Counted from the first letter of the stretch, positions 7,104-15,879 are shown. The stretch is 46,156 nt of DNA from Deltaproteobacteria bacterium (GCA_020351915.1 CP070673.1:3705816-3751971), one strand, 5' to 3'. The notes: generated by a model from the sequence alone, not told the origin. Made by a program: numbers and translations.

Positions 7104-7958
7104 TCAGACATGTTTCCATGAAATGTTTTCCTTTTCTTTAATCCTCTCAGGCAGTGAGAGGTAAAAGTACCCCTCCTCCCACCTTCCTCTCTTAATGCAT
7201 CCATTGCCAAATATCTTACATTTGATCGACAGCTCCTCCAGGGCTGCTTCTGTTTGATCTGAGGAAAGTATTCCGCTATCGATTAGATTAACAATGGCCC
7301 TGATCCTGAAGCGGTCCATTCCAGCAAATCGTTGCGAGAGCTGATCTGCGTGTCCTCCTTCCTTGACAATCAGCGCCCGGTCAATGAGGTAAACCGGATA
7401 CCTGCACGATATCCTTAACCATAGATCATAGTCTTCGGCAGCCTGGAGGGTTTCGTCAAAAAGACCAACCTCATCAAAAACAGACCTCCTTAAGATGACG
7501 CTTGACGGGCTCACCAGACAAAGCTTGAGAGACTGCTTAAATATATCCCCTGATGGTTTTCTGTGTCTTCTCTTTGGGTTTACTCGTCTACCCCTTCTTA
7601 TCCATATTTCATCAGTCTGACAGGCCATGGTCCCCGGATTTCGATGAACAAACTCCATTTGAACCTGCAATTTGTCCTTGAGCCAATAATCATCAGAGTC
7701 CAGAAAGGCAATCCACGGTGCAAAGGAGCTCTTTGTGCCGCGGTTCCGGGCGGCTGATACTCCCCTGTTATTCAGCTGCCGAATATACTTGATCGAAGAT
7801 CTAAATCTATCCAGATACTGATACGTATCATCTGTTGACCCATCGTCAACTACAATGATTTCCAAGTCTCTGAAGCTCTGGTCAAGAACAGATTGGATTG
7901 CCCTTGCCACTTTTTGAGACCGGTTATATGTTGGGATTATGACGCTAACTTCGGGCAT
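7104..7958 (-). CDS. Family 2 glycosyltransferase
   Basis: 284 residues. The GT-A fold is clear: SVIIPTYNRSQKVARAIQSV at the N-terminus, EIIVVDDGSTDDT near residue 35, the NNRGVSAARNRG helix near residue 65 and the metal-binding WIAFLDSDDYWL (DxD) near residue 83. A further acidic segment AAEDYDLWLRIS near residue 177 is the usual acceptor-side motif. There are no membrane spans. It probably adds a sugar to a surface polysaccharide or lipid; the sugar cannot be told. It starts three bases after the ispH-ubiA stop and is the last gene of the dusB-ispH/ubiA-GT operon. Confidence 0.9.
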   Translation of the reverse strand: MPEVSVIIPTYNRSQKVARAIQSVLDQSFRDLEIIVVDDGSTDDTYQYLDRFRSSIKYIRQLNNRGVSAARNRGTKSSFAPWIAFLDSDDYWLKDKLQVQMEFVHRNPGTMACQTDEIWIRRGRRVNPKRRHRKPSGDIFKQSLKLCLVSPSSVILRRSVFDEVGLFDETLQAAEDYDLWLRISCRYPVYLIDRALIVKEGGHADQLSQRFAGMDRFRIRAIVNLIDSGILSSDQTEAALEELSIKCKIFGNGCIKRGRWEEGYFYLSLPERIKEKENISWKHV

Positions 7959-7961
7959 GTT

Positions 7962-9689
7962 CTAGAGTATATTCCAGGCGAGGGCAAATAACCCCGCTAA
8001 GAGAAGATTGGCTTCGGCAAGAGCTTGCAAGTGAGATCCACCCCTTACCCAATCCTTTTGGTATGCGGTGAGATAAAAAAATGAATTCAGAAAGCAGATA
8101 AGGAGTGGATAACCCAGGTTTGAGACTATTTTAAGAACTGCTGATAGGAGGAGGAGTAAACCAAAAAAAGCGTTCGATGATAACAAAAGCTTGAGCGCCC
8201 TTTCCTCTCCCAAGGCAATGGGAAGGGTCTCCCTGCCCACTATCAAATCTCCTTGGATATTGAGGATATCCAAGAGCCCGCACCGAACGTAACACATGGA
8301 GGAGACAAACAAGAAGGAAGCCAAAACACCAGGCCAAACAGGATGGGGCCATCCGATAATAGGAAGCAGCGAGCTAATGGTACCCCAAGCCAATGCCTCT
8401 GCCATGGTTTTTGATCCAGGAAGGTCCTTTATCTTTGCATACCGCCCAAGATATCCCAATCTCCACGGTATTATTGGAACACTGTAAACTAAGCCAAGGA
8501 CAGTCAAAGCAAGAAAGAGCAAAAACTGGGGCAGCCCCAAATAGAGTGAAATAATGATCCCCCCACCTAATCCTGAAAGAGCCGTACCAATGAGAAACAC
8601 TTTGTGCTGTGCATAGAAAAGGGCGACACCAGGATCGTTGTATCTGCTTGCCTCTTTATCAAGGAACCGATTGAGAACGTGCATGCCGTAAACATACAAC
8701 ATGGTTAGCATGGGATAGATGAGAGGGGAACTTCCTCTATACAGAATAAGTCCAGCATAGGTGAGGGAAAAGGCCCCTACTGCATCAGGGATATTTGTCT
8801 TAACCAAAAATTGGTATCCCTTTGTCAATAAACTGGCAAAGGTCTGCTTCCTCTTGCCCATGGTTCTTAGTCGCTCGATCACCTTCTTTATCATCCAGTT
8901 AGGTGTTGACGCACCTGCTGTAACCCCAACAGTTCCTGCTGAGGAAAACCACGAGTCTTTGAGCTCCCCCTCCGTCTCGATATGAAAAGCAGGTTTGCCT
9001 GTTGACCGTGCTATTTGATACAGGCGCATCGTATTGCCACTGTCGTATCCCCCGACTATCACCATGCTATCAACCTGAGCGGCCAGTGATCTAACTTCTT
9101 TCTGCCTCCTGTATGTTTCATCGCAAATCGTATCAAATATGACAGCCTCTGGAAAACGTGCTTTGATGGCACTACATACCTCCTTATAGGCATCTACATC
9201 CTGCGTTGTTTGGGATACAACGACAAATCTCTTTTCTTCAGGAAGTGCTGTCACGTCTTCAGCGGAGCTGATAACGATACCCTGACCTTGGCTATATCCC
9301 ATCAAACCAATGACCTCTGGGTGATGGGCATCCCCGAAAATAACCGGGGTGTAGCCTTTGGTATTGTATTGTTTTATTATTCTTTGTACCTTTGCTACCC
9401 GGGGGCATGTGGCGTCAATTATCTTGAAATCAGAACTCTGTATCGCCTTTCGCTCAGCGGGTGTAATACCATGGGCCCTGACAACTACCCTTCCTTTGTC
9501 ATGCGCTTCAATATCCTCTTTGACATCAACTCCTTTGGATCGGAGGAGATCGAGCACCTGCCGATTGTGGATGAGCGGTCCATACGTGAATAGCTTTCCA
9601 TCACCTTTGTTGGCTTCTGACAGGGTGATCTCCATTGCCCTTCTGACACCCATGCAAAATCCAGCTGTCTTGGCGAGCCTCACCTTCAC
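7962..9689 (-). CDS. ispH: IspH (LytB) fused to a UbiA-type prenyltransferase
   Basis: 575 residues in two clear domains. Residues 1-285 are 4-hydroxy-3-methylbut-2-enyl diphosphate reductase: AKTAGFCMGVRRAM carries the first 4Fe-4S cysteine, ATCPRVAKVQ the second and DTICDETYRRQKEV the third; HGITP, GDAHHPEV and SQTTQD are also present. It makes IPP and DMAPP. Residues about 290-575 are polytopic and carry UbiA-family aspartate motifs in slightly altered form: NRFLDKEASRYND near residue 337 and DILNIQGDLIVGRETLP near residue 470. Linking precursor synthesis to membrane prenyl transfer suggests channelling toward a quinone or lipid (inference). Its start overlaps the end of dusB by 4 bp. Confidence 0.93.
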   Translation of the reverse strand: MKVRLAKTAGFCMGVRRAMEITLSEANKGDGKLFTYGPLIHNRQVLDLLRSKGVDVKEDIEAHDKGRVVVRAHGITPAERKAIQSSDFKIIDATCPRVAKVQRIIKQYNTKGYTPVIFGDAHHPEVIGLMGYSQGQGIVISSAEDVTALPEEKRFVVVSQTTQDVDAYKEVCSAIKARFPEAVIFDTICDETYRRQKEVRSLAAQVDSMVIVGGYDSGNTMRLYQIARSTGKPAFHIETEGELKDSWFSSAGTVGVTAGASTPNWMIKKVIERLRTMGKRKQTFASLLTKGYQFLVKTNIPDAVGAFSLTYAGLILYRGSSPLIYPMLTMLYVYGMHVLNRFLDKEASRYNDPGVALFYAQHKVFLIGTALSGLGGGIIISLYLGLPQFLLFLALTVLGLVYSVPIIPWRLGYLGRYAKIKDLPGSKTMAEALAWGTISSLLPIIGWPHPVWPGVLASFLFVSSMCYVRCGLLDILNIQGDLIVGRETLPIALGEERALKLLLSSNAFFGLLLLLSAVLKIVSNLGYPLLICFLNSFFYLTAYQKDWVRGGSHLQALAEANLLLAGLFALAWNIL

Positions 9690-10666
9690 GAGCTATCTTC
9701 CTCTCTTATAGATCCAAAATACCGGTCCACCACAGAGATTAGCTTCTCTCTCCCATCTATTTCTGAAATAACCCCCCTAAGAAATCTCCTATGGGGAAGT
9801 CCTTTTGTATACAAAAGCAAATGGCCCCGCATCATATGTGTTGCCCGTTTCTCTCCAAGGTATTCTACGAGAAGAGAGTAATGCTCAATCACTAAACGAT
9901 ACCGTTCATCCAGCCCTGGAACGGTAAAACGCCCCGTTTCTTCCATATCGAGAATTTGCTTGAAAATCCACGGATTAGTTAATGCTGCCCTGCCAATCAT
10001 AACTCCATCGCAGTTTGTGACAGAGCGCATCTTCAAAGCCGAAGAAGGCTCCGTTACATCACCGCAACCGATAACAGGGATTTCGAGGGCCTTCTTTGCG
10101 CTTGCAATGACCGACCAGTCAGCTTTCCCAGAGAATGCCTGACTAGCAAAGCGTGGATGAATCGAGATGCCATCAGCCCCGCTATCTTCGGCTATCTGGG
10201 CAATCTCCTGTGCATTCGCCTCAGCAGGTGACCAACCAGCCCTGATCTTTACGGTCACGGGAAGAGGCGTGCCGCGTCGCACCGCAGAAATAATCTTGCC
10301 TGCCTTTCTCGGATCCCGCATCAGGGCCACCCCAGATCCTGTCTTAACCACCTTTCTTGCCGGACATCCCATGTTGATATCAACAATATCCATCCCTTTT
10401 TCAGCCGCTATACCGGCCGATAGGGCCATAGCCTCAGGTTCAGCTCCAAATAACTGCGCGGCCACAGGCCTCTCAGCGGGATGACTCAGAAAATAGGCAT
10501 GAGTTCTTGCATGCCCCCTGCAAAGACCTGCTGCACTGATCATTTCAGTAACAACGAGGCCAGCCCCCATCTTCTTAATGATCAGGCGAAAGGGAAGATT
10601 CGTTTTCCCTGACATTGGTGCCATCACCAGCCAGTTCTTCAATTGTAATGTACCCAAGGCTACCAT
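9686..10666 (-). CDS. dusB: tRNA-dihydrouridine synthase, DusB type
   Basis: 326 residues, a TIM-barrel flavoenzyme that reduces specific uridines in tRNA D-loops. The FMN-binding start (VMAPMSGKTNLPFR), GMDIVDINMGCPARKVVKTG with the catalytic cysteine near residue 100, VTVKIRAGW, ISIHPRF and GCGDVTEPSSAL are all present. The C-terminal helical tRNA-binding domain extends to the end. It is the first gene of a reverse-strand operon; the stop overlaps the ispH-ubiA start (ATGA). The 177-bp upstream gap holds MITE copy 3. Confidence 0.94.
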   Translation of the reverse strand: MVALGTLQLKNWLVMAPMSGKTNLPFRLIIKKMGAGLVVTEMISAAGLCRGHARTHAYFLSHPAERPVAAQLFGAEPEAMALSAGIAAEKGMDIVDINMGCPARKVVKTGSGVALMRDPRKAGKIISAVRRGTPLPVTVKIRAGWSPAEANAQEIAQIAEDSGADGISIHPRFASQAFSGKADWSVIASAKKALEIPVIGCGDVTEPSSALKMRSVTNCDGVMIGRAALTNPWIFKQILDMEETGRFTVPGLDERYRLVIEHYSLLVEYLGEKRATHMMRGHLLLYTKGLPHRRFLRGVISEIDGREKLISVVDRYFGSIREEDSS

Positions 10667-10755
10667 GGGGCCATTTTAAATAAATCTTAGGCCTATTACA
10701 ATCTAATAAGAGCTCCGCGCTCTTGTTCTTGACTTCACCATGCCTTTAACATATT

Positions 10756-10799
10756 AGTATCATTCAGTATTATTCATGCCAATACCGTTGAACGATAAC
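10756..10799 (+). mobile_element. MITE copy 3, minimal 44-bp form
   Basis: GTATCATTCAGTATTATTCA joined almost directly to GCCAATACCGTTGAACGATA: just the two ends of the MITE family with nothing between. The left part matches the left end of copy 2, the right part the right end of copies 1 and 2. The flanks AACATATT (10748-10755) and AAAATATT (10800-10807) match at 7 of 8 positions. It sits between the dusB and macrodomain promoters. It is short, but the end sequences and duplication make membership convincing. Confidence 0.75.
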
Positions 10800-10843
10800 A
10801 AAATATTTCCAATCAAGAAATGTAAAAAAACTGGGAGGGATCC

Positions 10844-11374
10844 ATGGATAAAACGTTAAAGGATAGAATAGAAATCCTCGAGGCAGATATTACCAAGATG
10901 GAAGTCGATGCCATTGTCAACGCTGCTAACACCTCACTTTTAGGTGGCGGGGGCGTTGATGGCGCCATACACAGGGCTGCTGGTCCAGAGCTTCTAGCTG
11001 AAACGAGAACAATAGGTGGCTGCCCAACGGGTGAGGCCCGCGTTTCAAAGGGGTATCGATTGCCTGCCAAATGGGTTATTCACACTGTAGGTCCAATCTG
11101 GTCTGGCGGGAACAGGGATGAGGATCGGCTGCTGGCAAGCTGCTATAAAAATAGCTTTAAGGCAGCAGCAGAGATCGGTGCAGCGACCCTTGCCTTTCCA
11201 TCCATAAGCACCGGCGCCTACCGTTTTCCACTCGAAAGGGCAGTAAATATTGCATTGACAGAAACAAAATCCTTTCTTCAAACCGACGAGTCAATTAACA
11301 AGGTCTTCTTTGTCTGTTTTGGAAGTGAGGTTTATGAAGAATACCAGGAGATATCTAAAGAGGTATTTGATTAA
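10844..11374 (+). CDS. Macrodomain ADP-ribosyl hydrolase (YmdB/MacroD type)
   Basis: 176 residues, a single macrodomain. ADP-ribose-binding elements are in place: [20 protein letters not shown] near residue 10-30, [16 protein letters not shown] near residue 33, [20 protein letters not shown] near residue 58 and [10 protein letters not shown] near residue 120. Proteins of this class remove O-acetyl-ADP-ribose or mono-ADP-ribose from proteins or nucleic acids. The ATG has a GGGAGGG ribosome-binding site. It is followed by flavodoxin and QueG-like genes on the same strand. No ADP-ribosyltransferase or toxin partner is visible nearby. Confidence 0.93.
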   Translation: MDKTLKDRIEILEADITKMEVDAIVNAANTSLLGGGGVDGAIHRAAGPELLAETRTIGGCPTGEARVSKGYRLPAKWVIHTVGPIWSGGNRDEDRLLASCYKNSFKAAAEIGAATLAFPSISTGAYRFPLERAVNIALTETKSFLQTDESINKVFFVCFGSEVYEEYQEISKEVFD

Positions 11375-11434
11375 AAGGCCCACTCAGCCAAAAGTGGCGT
11401 TACCTTATCAAAATACCTGAAGGGAATTCTTTTT

Positions 11435-11896
11435 GTGGTCACAATCTTGATTGTTTATCACTCTCAAACAGGCAGAACCAAAACAATGGCGCAGGCCGTT
11501 GCCAAAGGGGCAAAGTCCATAGAGAACATAAGTACTATCCTGAAAGAGGCAAGGGAAACCACCCTTGATGATCTCCTTAATAGTGACGGGCTGGCATTTG
11601 GCTCGCCTGAGTATTTCGGCTACATGGCTGGTGCCATAAAGGATCTTTTTGACCGGACATACTACCAGGCCCGGGGAAGGAAGGAAATCTTCAAGAAACC
11701 CTACGTCGTATTCATCTCGGCCGGAAATGACGGTTTGGGGGCCTTGACCAGCATTGAAAGAATCTGTGTAGGCTACCAGTTGAAAAAGATATATGAGCCA
11801 GTCATAGCCAGAGGAGATATTGATGAGGCTATTTTAAGTCGCTGTGAGGAGTTGGGAAAGGTTATCGCTGCTGGTTGTGAGGCTGGTATCTATTGA
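11435..11896 (+). CDS. Flavodoxin-family protein
   Basis: 153 residues beginning at GTG. The FMN phosphate loop HSQTGRTKTMAQAV is at residues 9-22, and SDGLAFGSPEYFGYMAGAIK near residue 50 is the second flavin loop typical of flavodoxin/NADPH-dependent FMN reductase relatives. FISAGNDGLGALTSIERI follows near residue 93. A soluble electron carrier or small quinone or iron reductase; the donor is unknown. The Fe-S protein gene starts 20 bases downstream, so a short redox operon with it is likely. Confidence 0.86.
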   Translation: MVTILIVYHSQTGRTKTMAQAVAKGAKSIENISTILKEARETTLDDLLNSDGLAFGSPEYFGYMAGAIKDLFDRTYYQARGRKEIFKKPYVVFISAGNDGLGALTSIERICVGYQLKKIYEPVIARGDIDEAILSRCEELGKVIAAGCEAGIY

Positions 11897-11916
11897 GCTC
11901 AAAGGAGGTTTCAAAA

Positions 11917-12630
11917 ATGACAAGAAATCAAGAGGTTGATGGCTATACCGAAGAGGTAAAAGGTAAAATCAAAAACTTAGGTGCAGATCTTACGGGTGTG
12001 GCAGATACTGAGCCATTAAAACAACTCAAATTAGATCCGCCAGACCTCCTCAATTCTTTCCAAAGGGCACTTTCTATTGCTCTCAGGCTTCCCAAGGCTG
12101 TGTTTGAACAGATCGGTGACCGACCTACGCCCCTTTACGCTTCTGTTTATCAGTCTGCGAACAGGATGCTTGACGAAATTGCCTTTCACACTGCCAATCT
12201 CCTCAACAGGGATGGGTTTAATAGTTTACCTATTCCTGCATCCCAGGTTTTGGATAGGGAAAATTGGTATGGCGGCATCACCCATAAGGCTGTCGGTCGG
12301 ATGGCTGGGCTGGGGTGGCAAGGCAAAAGCCTGCTTCTGGTGAACCCCGATTATGGTCCTCGTATCAGACTGGCCACGATCCTTACCGATGCCCCACTCA
12401 ACCCAGATGGCCCTATAGAAAATCGTTGTGGAGACTGTACAAAATGCAAGGATGCCTGTCCGGCAGGGGCAATAAAGGGGGTGACGACCAAAGACCACTA
12501 CAGAAGTAGAGACGAGGCCCTTTATTTTTCCCGGTGTGCAGAAAAGCTTGACGGTGAATTCAAAGGCCTTTCCAATGTAGGTGCTCCCATTTGTGGCATT
12601 TGTATCAAGGTCTGCCCCTATGGACGGTAA
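11917..12630 (+). CDS. QueG-like double [4Fe-4S] cluster protein
   Basis: 237 residues from the ATG at 11917, chosen because AAAGGAGG lies 9 bases upstream; an in-frame TTG at 11893 is unlikely. The segment HKAVGRMAGLGWQGKSLLLV resembles the corrinoid/epoxyqueuosine reductase core (GLGWIGKN...). It is followed by two ferredoxin-like clusters: CGDCTKCKDACPAGAI (about residues 171-186) and C-11-17 residues later CGICIKVCPYG at the very C-terminus. It is shorter than true QueG (about 350) and ends right after the second cluster, lacking the HEAT-like tail, so it is a QueG-related redox protein of unknown substrate. Confidence 0.8.
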   Translation: MTRNQEVDGYTEEVKGKIKNLGADLTGVADTEPLKQLKLDPPDLLNSFQRALSIALRLPKAVFEQIGDRPTPLYASVYQSANRMLDEIAFHTANLLNRDGFNSLPIPASQVLDRENWYGGITHKAVGRMAGLGWQGKSLLLVNPDYGPRIRLATILTDAPLNPDGPIENRCGDCTKCKDACPAGAIKGVTTKDHYRSRDEALYFSRCAEKLDGEFKGLSNVGAPICGICIKVCPYGR

Positions 12631-12791
12631 GATCCCGAAATCTGGGATCAAACGAAAAAAACGTGCAGGCTCACCTCCAACCGCCAACCCGTCAGACCCA
12701 TAAAGCCAACTCCTATTTGATTGCTTTGCTCCATCATTTGTATTAAAGATAACCACTCAGGAATAACCCTGTTTAGGGCCAAGAGACCACG
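12631..12791 (+). other. Leader region of the cysK-cysRS-like gene, no clear element
   Basis: A 161-bp gap. It contains a small hairpin GATCCC...GGGATC (12631-12649) without a T-run and a short CCCTGTTTAGGG palindrome (12770-12781) just before the start. I looked for a T-box (no UGGNACCGCG-type antiterminator) and for a riboswitch, and saw neither. Confidence 0.4.
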
Positions 12792-15107
12792 GTGAGCAAA
12801 AAATACAACAACATACTCGATACAATTGGAAACACACCTATTGTTCCTATACGGCATCTTACCAGTAAGGACAAGGTTACCATGGTTGCCAAACTTGAGT
12901 CTTTCAATCCTGGGGGGTCAGTGAAAGATAGAATAGCTCTTTCCATGATTGAAGAGGCAGAGAACAGTGGCAACTTGACCAAGGATAAGGTCATTGTTGA
13001 GGCCACGAGCGGTAACACCGGAATAGGCCTTGCCCTTGTGGCTGCTATTAAGGGTTACCGGGTGTTGCTCACCATGTCTGATTCAGTGAGTGAGGAAAGG
13101 AAGAGAATTCTAAAGGCACTAGGGGCAGATCTCAGGTATACCTCCTCCCGTCTCGGCACCGATGGTGCTATTGAAGAGGTGTATAGTCTGGTCAGAGAAG
13201 AGCCAGACAAATACTGGCTGGCAGACCAGTTCAACAATGAAAGCAACTGGAAGGCCCATTATGACGGAACTGCCCTTGAGATTTGGGAACAGACTGAAGG
13301 AAAAGTGACCATGGTGGTGACTGCTATGGGCACTACCGGCACGGCAATGGGTGTTTCCAGAAAACTCAAGGAACTCAATCCAAGAATCGAGGTAGTCGGG
13401 GTCGAACCATATCTGGGTCACAGTATCCAGGGAATGAAAAATATGAAGGAATCTTATCAACCTGAAATATTCGATAAGAACCTCCTGGATCGCATTGTCT
13501 ATATTGAAGATGCAGAGGCCTTTGAGATGACACGGCGGCTTGCCAAGGAAGAGGGGATATTCGCGGGCATGAGCTCTGGAGCAGCCATGGCCGCTGCTCT
13601 CAAAATAGCCCAGGAAATAGAAGAAGGCCTGCTCGTAGTGATCTTGCCTGACGGTGGAGAACGATACCTGAGTACCACGCTCTTTATGGACAGAAAGAAG
13701 ACTGGCATCATCCTCTTCAATACCATGACCAGGCAAAAAGATGCCTTTATTCCCATCAATGAGAACGCAGTGTCTGTGTATTCATGTGGACCAACCGTAT
13801 CAAGATTCATCGGCCTTGCCGATTGCAGGAGGTACGGGGTCGCTGATCTATTGAGACGGTACCTTGAGTTCAAGGGTTTTACGGTAACCCATATCATGAA
13901 CATAACCGACCTGGATGACAGGACAATTCAGGGAGCTGAGGCTGCAGGTGAGGACGTAAAAACCTTTACCGAGAAATACTACAGAGAATTCTTGAATGAT
14001 ATGGATGCCCTGAGAATCAAAAGGGCAACCAGTTACCCTTTGGTTAGTCAGCATGTTGAGGAAATGATAGATATCACTCAAAGACTCTTAGAAAAGGGCT
14101 TCGCCTATGAGCGGTTACGCTCTGTGTATTTCGACATTTCCCGGTTTCAGCACTATGGTAAACTTTCCAGGGTTGATTTAGATAAAATGAGGGTCGGGAA
14201 AACAGTTGACCTCGATCAATATGAAAAAGACAACCCACGAGACTTTACCCTGCTTAAGAGGTCAAGATTGCATGAACTCAAAAGAGGAATCTTCTTTCCC
14301 ACGAGGTGGGGCAATGTCCGACCCAGCTGGCACATAGAGTGTGCTGCCGTGGCTATGAAATCTTTTGGGGAGACCTTTGACATACAGACCGGAAGCATGG
14401 ATCTCATCTTTCCACACCATGAAAATGATATAGCTATATCAGAGGCCCTTACCGGCAAGCCATTAGCCAACTACTGGGTTCACAGTGAACTGGTAAAAGA
14501 AAAAAACCATCCTGAAATACCCCAAGAAAAGCCACTCACCCTCAGAGACGTCTTCAATAGGGGATATACCGGAAGGGAAGTTCGATTCTGGCTTATCAGT
14601 ATGCACTACCGCAAGGCAATGGATTTTTCCTGGTCAAAGCTTGATGTGGCAAAAAAAACCGTGTCCCGCTTAGACAGGTTCGTTGACAAACTCCGCACCT
14701 GCCATAAAGGGCCGGTCATAGATGAAATCGATCAATTGATCTATGATCTCAAACAGAAGTTTGTAGGGGCAATGGATGACGATCTGAATATCTCGCAGGC
14801 CCTGGCAGCACTCTTTGACTTTATCCACAGCATCAATCGTATCATGGATTTTCAGGGTCTAGATCTCTCGGATCGCACAAAGATCGAGGATATTCTCTCC
14901 GGGCTTAATTCAGTGCTCATGATCATGGATCTAGGAGAACCAGAACCCTCTCAACAAATAGAGGAATTAATAAGGGAAAGGGCCGCCGCTCGGCAGAAAA
15001 AGGATTGGGCACGGGCTGATCACTTGAGAGATGAGCTCAAAAGACTAAGGGTTGAGGTGACTGACACAAGAGATGGGACAACCTGGCGAAGAATTAAAGA
15101 AACGTGA
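12792..15107 (+). CDS. Cysteine synthase fused to a degenerate cysteinyl-tRNA synthetase-like domain
   Basis: 771 residues from a GTG start. Residues 1-300 are O-acetylserine sulfhydrylase-type: PLP lysine in SFNPGGSVKDRIALS, the substrate loop EATSGNTGIG and phosphate loop GTTGTAMG are intact. Residues about 308-771 align end to end with CysRS: IILFNTMTRQKDAF, CGPTV, NITDLDDRTI, WHIECAA and FPHHEND. The cysteine/zinc ligands (C of CGPTV, C of HIEC, H and E of HHEN) are kept, but HIGH is replaced by GLAD and the KMSKS region reads KNHPEIPQEK. A domain without both ATP signatures is unlikely to aminoacylate tRNA, so another CysRS should exist in the genome. A cysteine-binding or regulatory role is inference. 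Confidence 0.93.
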   Translation: MSKKYNNILDTIGNTPIVPIRHLTSKDKVTMVAKLESFNPGGSVKDRIALSMIEEAENSGNLTKDKVIVEATSGNTGIGLALVAAIKGYRVLLTMSDSVSEERKRILKALGADLRYTSSRLGTDGAIEEVYSLVREEPDKYWLADQFNNESNWKAHYDGTALEIWEQTEGKVTMVVTAMGTTGTAMGVSRKLKELNPRIEVVGVEPYLGHSIQGMKNMKESYQPEIFDKNLLDRIVYIEDAEAFEMTRRLAKEEGIFAGMSSGAAMAAALKIAQEIEEGLLVVILPDGGERYLSTTLFMDRKKTGIILFNTMTRQKDAFIPINENAVSVYSCGPTVSRFIGLADCRRYGVADLLRRYLEFKGFTVTHIMNITDLDDRTIQGAEAAGEDVKTFTEKYYREFLNDMDALRIKRATSYPLVSQHVEEMIDITQRLLEKGFAYERLRSVYFDISRFQHYGKLSRVDLDKMRVGKTVDLDQYEKDNPRDFTLLKRSRLHELKRGIFFPTRWGNVRPSWHIECAAVAMKSFGETFDIQTGSMDLIFPHHENDIAISEALTGKPLANYWVHSELVKEKNHPEIPQEKPLTLRDVFNRGYTGREVRFWLISMHYRKAMDFSWSKLDVAKKTVSRLDRFVDKLRTCHKGPVIDEIDQLIYDLKQKFVGAMDDDLNISQALAALFDFIHSINRIMDFQGLDLSDRTKIEDILSGLNSVLMIMDLGEPEPSQQIEELIRERAAARQKKDWARADHLRDELKRLRVEVTDTRDGTTWRRIKET

Positions 15108-15129
15108 TAAAGGAGAATATGAAGTATGG

Positions 15130-15222
15130 TGGCGGAGAGAGAGGGATTCGAACCCTCGGTGGAACTTTCGCCCCACACTCACTTAGCAGGCGAGCGCCTT
15201 CAGCCAACTCGGCCATCTCTCC
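15130..15222 (-). tRNA. tRNA-Ser (GCT)
   Basis: A 93-nt class II tRNA. On the reverse strand it begins GGAGAGATGGCCGAGTTGG, has the anticodon stem-loop CGCCTGCTAAGTG (anticodon GCT), a long variable arm (GTGTGGGGCGAAAGTTCCAC), the T arm GGGTTCGAATCCC and ends TCTCTCC-G-CCA with encoded CCA. Confidence 0.97.
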
Positions 15223-15235
15223 GCAAAATTTTTTT

Positions 15236-15333
15236 GACAGGATTAACAAGATTTACATGATTTCTGTGTATTATTTATGTCCTGACCTTCCCTGCCCGCC
15301 CGCCTCGCCTTGCGGACTCGCATGCCGGGCAGG
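15236..15333. repeat. Two dispersed-repeat ends between the tRNA-Ser genes
   Basis: GACAGGATTAACAAGATTTA (from 15236) resembles the GACAGGAT end of the repeat block at 25583-25831. Next to it, 15291-15333 is a GC-rich inverted repeat bounded by CCTGCCCG and GGGCAGG. Bases 15295-15324 are identical to the complement of 43773-43802 over 30 nt. No gene is in the 175-bp gap between the tRNAs. Confidence 0.7.
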
Positions 15334-15397
15334 TCTTTCCGGTCTAAAGACCTTCTTGCTACGAGCCACTCGTGAAATTTGGCAATGCCAAATTTCC

Positions 15398-15485
15398 TGG
15401 CGGAGGGAGTAGGATTCGAACCCACGGTCCCTTTCGGGACAACGGTTTTCAAGACCGCCTCCTTCGACCACTCGGACATCCCTCC
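15398..15485 (-). tRNA. tRNA-Ser (TGA)
   Basis: An 88-nt class II tRNA. On the reverse strand: GGAGGGATGTCCGAGTGGTC, anticodon stem-loop GCGGTCTTGAAAACCG (anticodon TGA), variable arm TTGTCCCGAAAGGGACCG, T arm GGGTTCGAATCCT and the end CTCCCTCC-G-CCA with encoded CCA. It is on the same strand as the GCT isoacceptor. Confidence 0.97.
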
Positions 15486-15693
15486 AACGTTTTATTCTAT
15501 AACATAACAGGAAAAACCCGTCAAAAAATTTCCTACGCACCAAAGCTTCCCTAATAAATACCCCACGTGCTTTGATCGGTGCCAAATCCTGGGGATTTGT
15601 TTCAAGCAATTCTCCTTGACTTCTAACAGAGATTAATGTTAATAAGTATTAATCAATAGAAATGATACGAAATAATATTGTGGAATCCTGGAA

Positions 15694-15864
15694 ATGGAAG
15701 AACTCATAACCCTTGAAGAACTTTCAAGATATCTGAAAATAAGTAAACCCACTTTATATAAGATGGTGGAAAGGGGTAAAATTCCGGCCCTGAAAATAGC
15801 CAGCCAATGGCGCTTCAAAAAAGAGGATATTAACAGGTGGGTGGAAAAACAGAGAAAAAACTAG
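15694..15864 (+). CDS. Small excisionase/MerR-like helix-turn-helix protein
   Basis: 56 residues. It matches the helix-turn-helix (HTH_17, excisionase family) pattern almost end to end: LITLEELSRYLKISKPTLYK for the two helices, MVERGKIPALKIASQWRF for the wing and KKEDINRWVEKQRK for the last helix. Such proteins are DNA-binding excision factors or BldC-like regulators. There is no integrase nearby, so phage excision is not implied. It is followed 15 bases later by the RadC-like gene, so the two may form a small operon. It has no clear SD sequence; the ATG choice rests on the domain start. Confidence 0.85.
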   Translation: MEELITLEELSRYLKISKPTLYKMVERGKIPALKIASQWRFKKEDINRWVEKQRKN

Positions 15865-15879
15865 GCTTGGGGGTAAAAA

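Noticed and set aside
12631-12791. T-box or other amino-acid riboswitch before the CysK-CysRS-like gene
   Set aside because: No T-box antiterminator core or specifier loop; only small weak hairpins.
15104-15412. 102-codon forward frame over the tRNA-Ser region
   Set aside because: It reads antisense through tRNA-Ser (GCT) and into repeat C; no family features.
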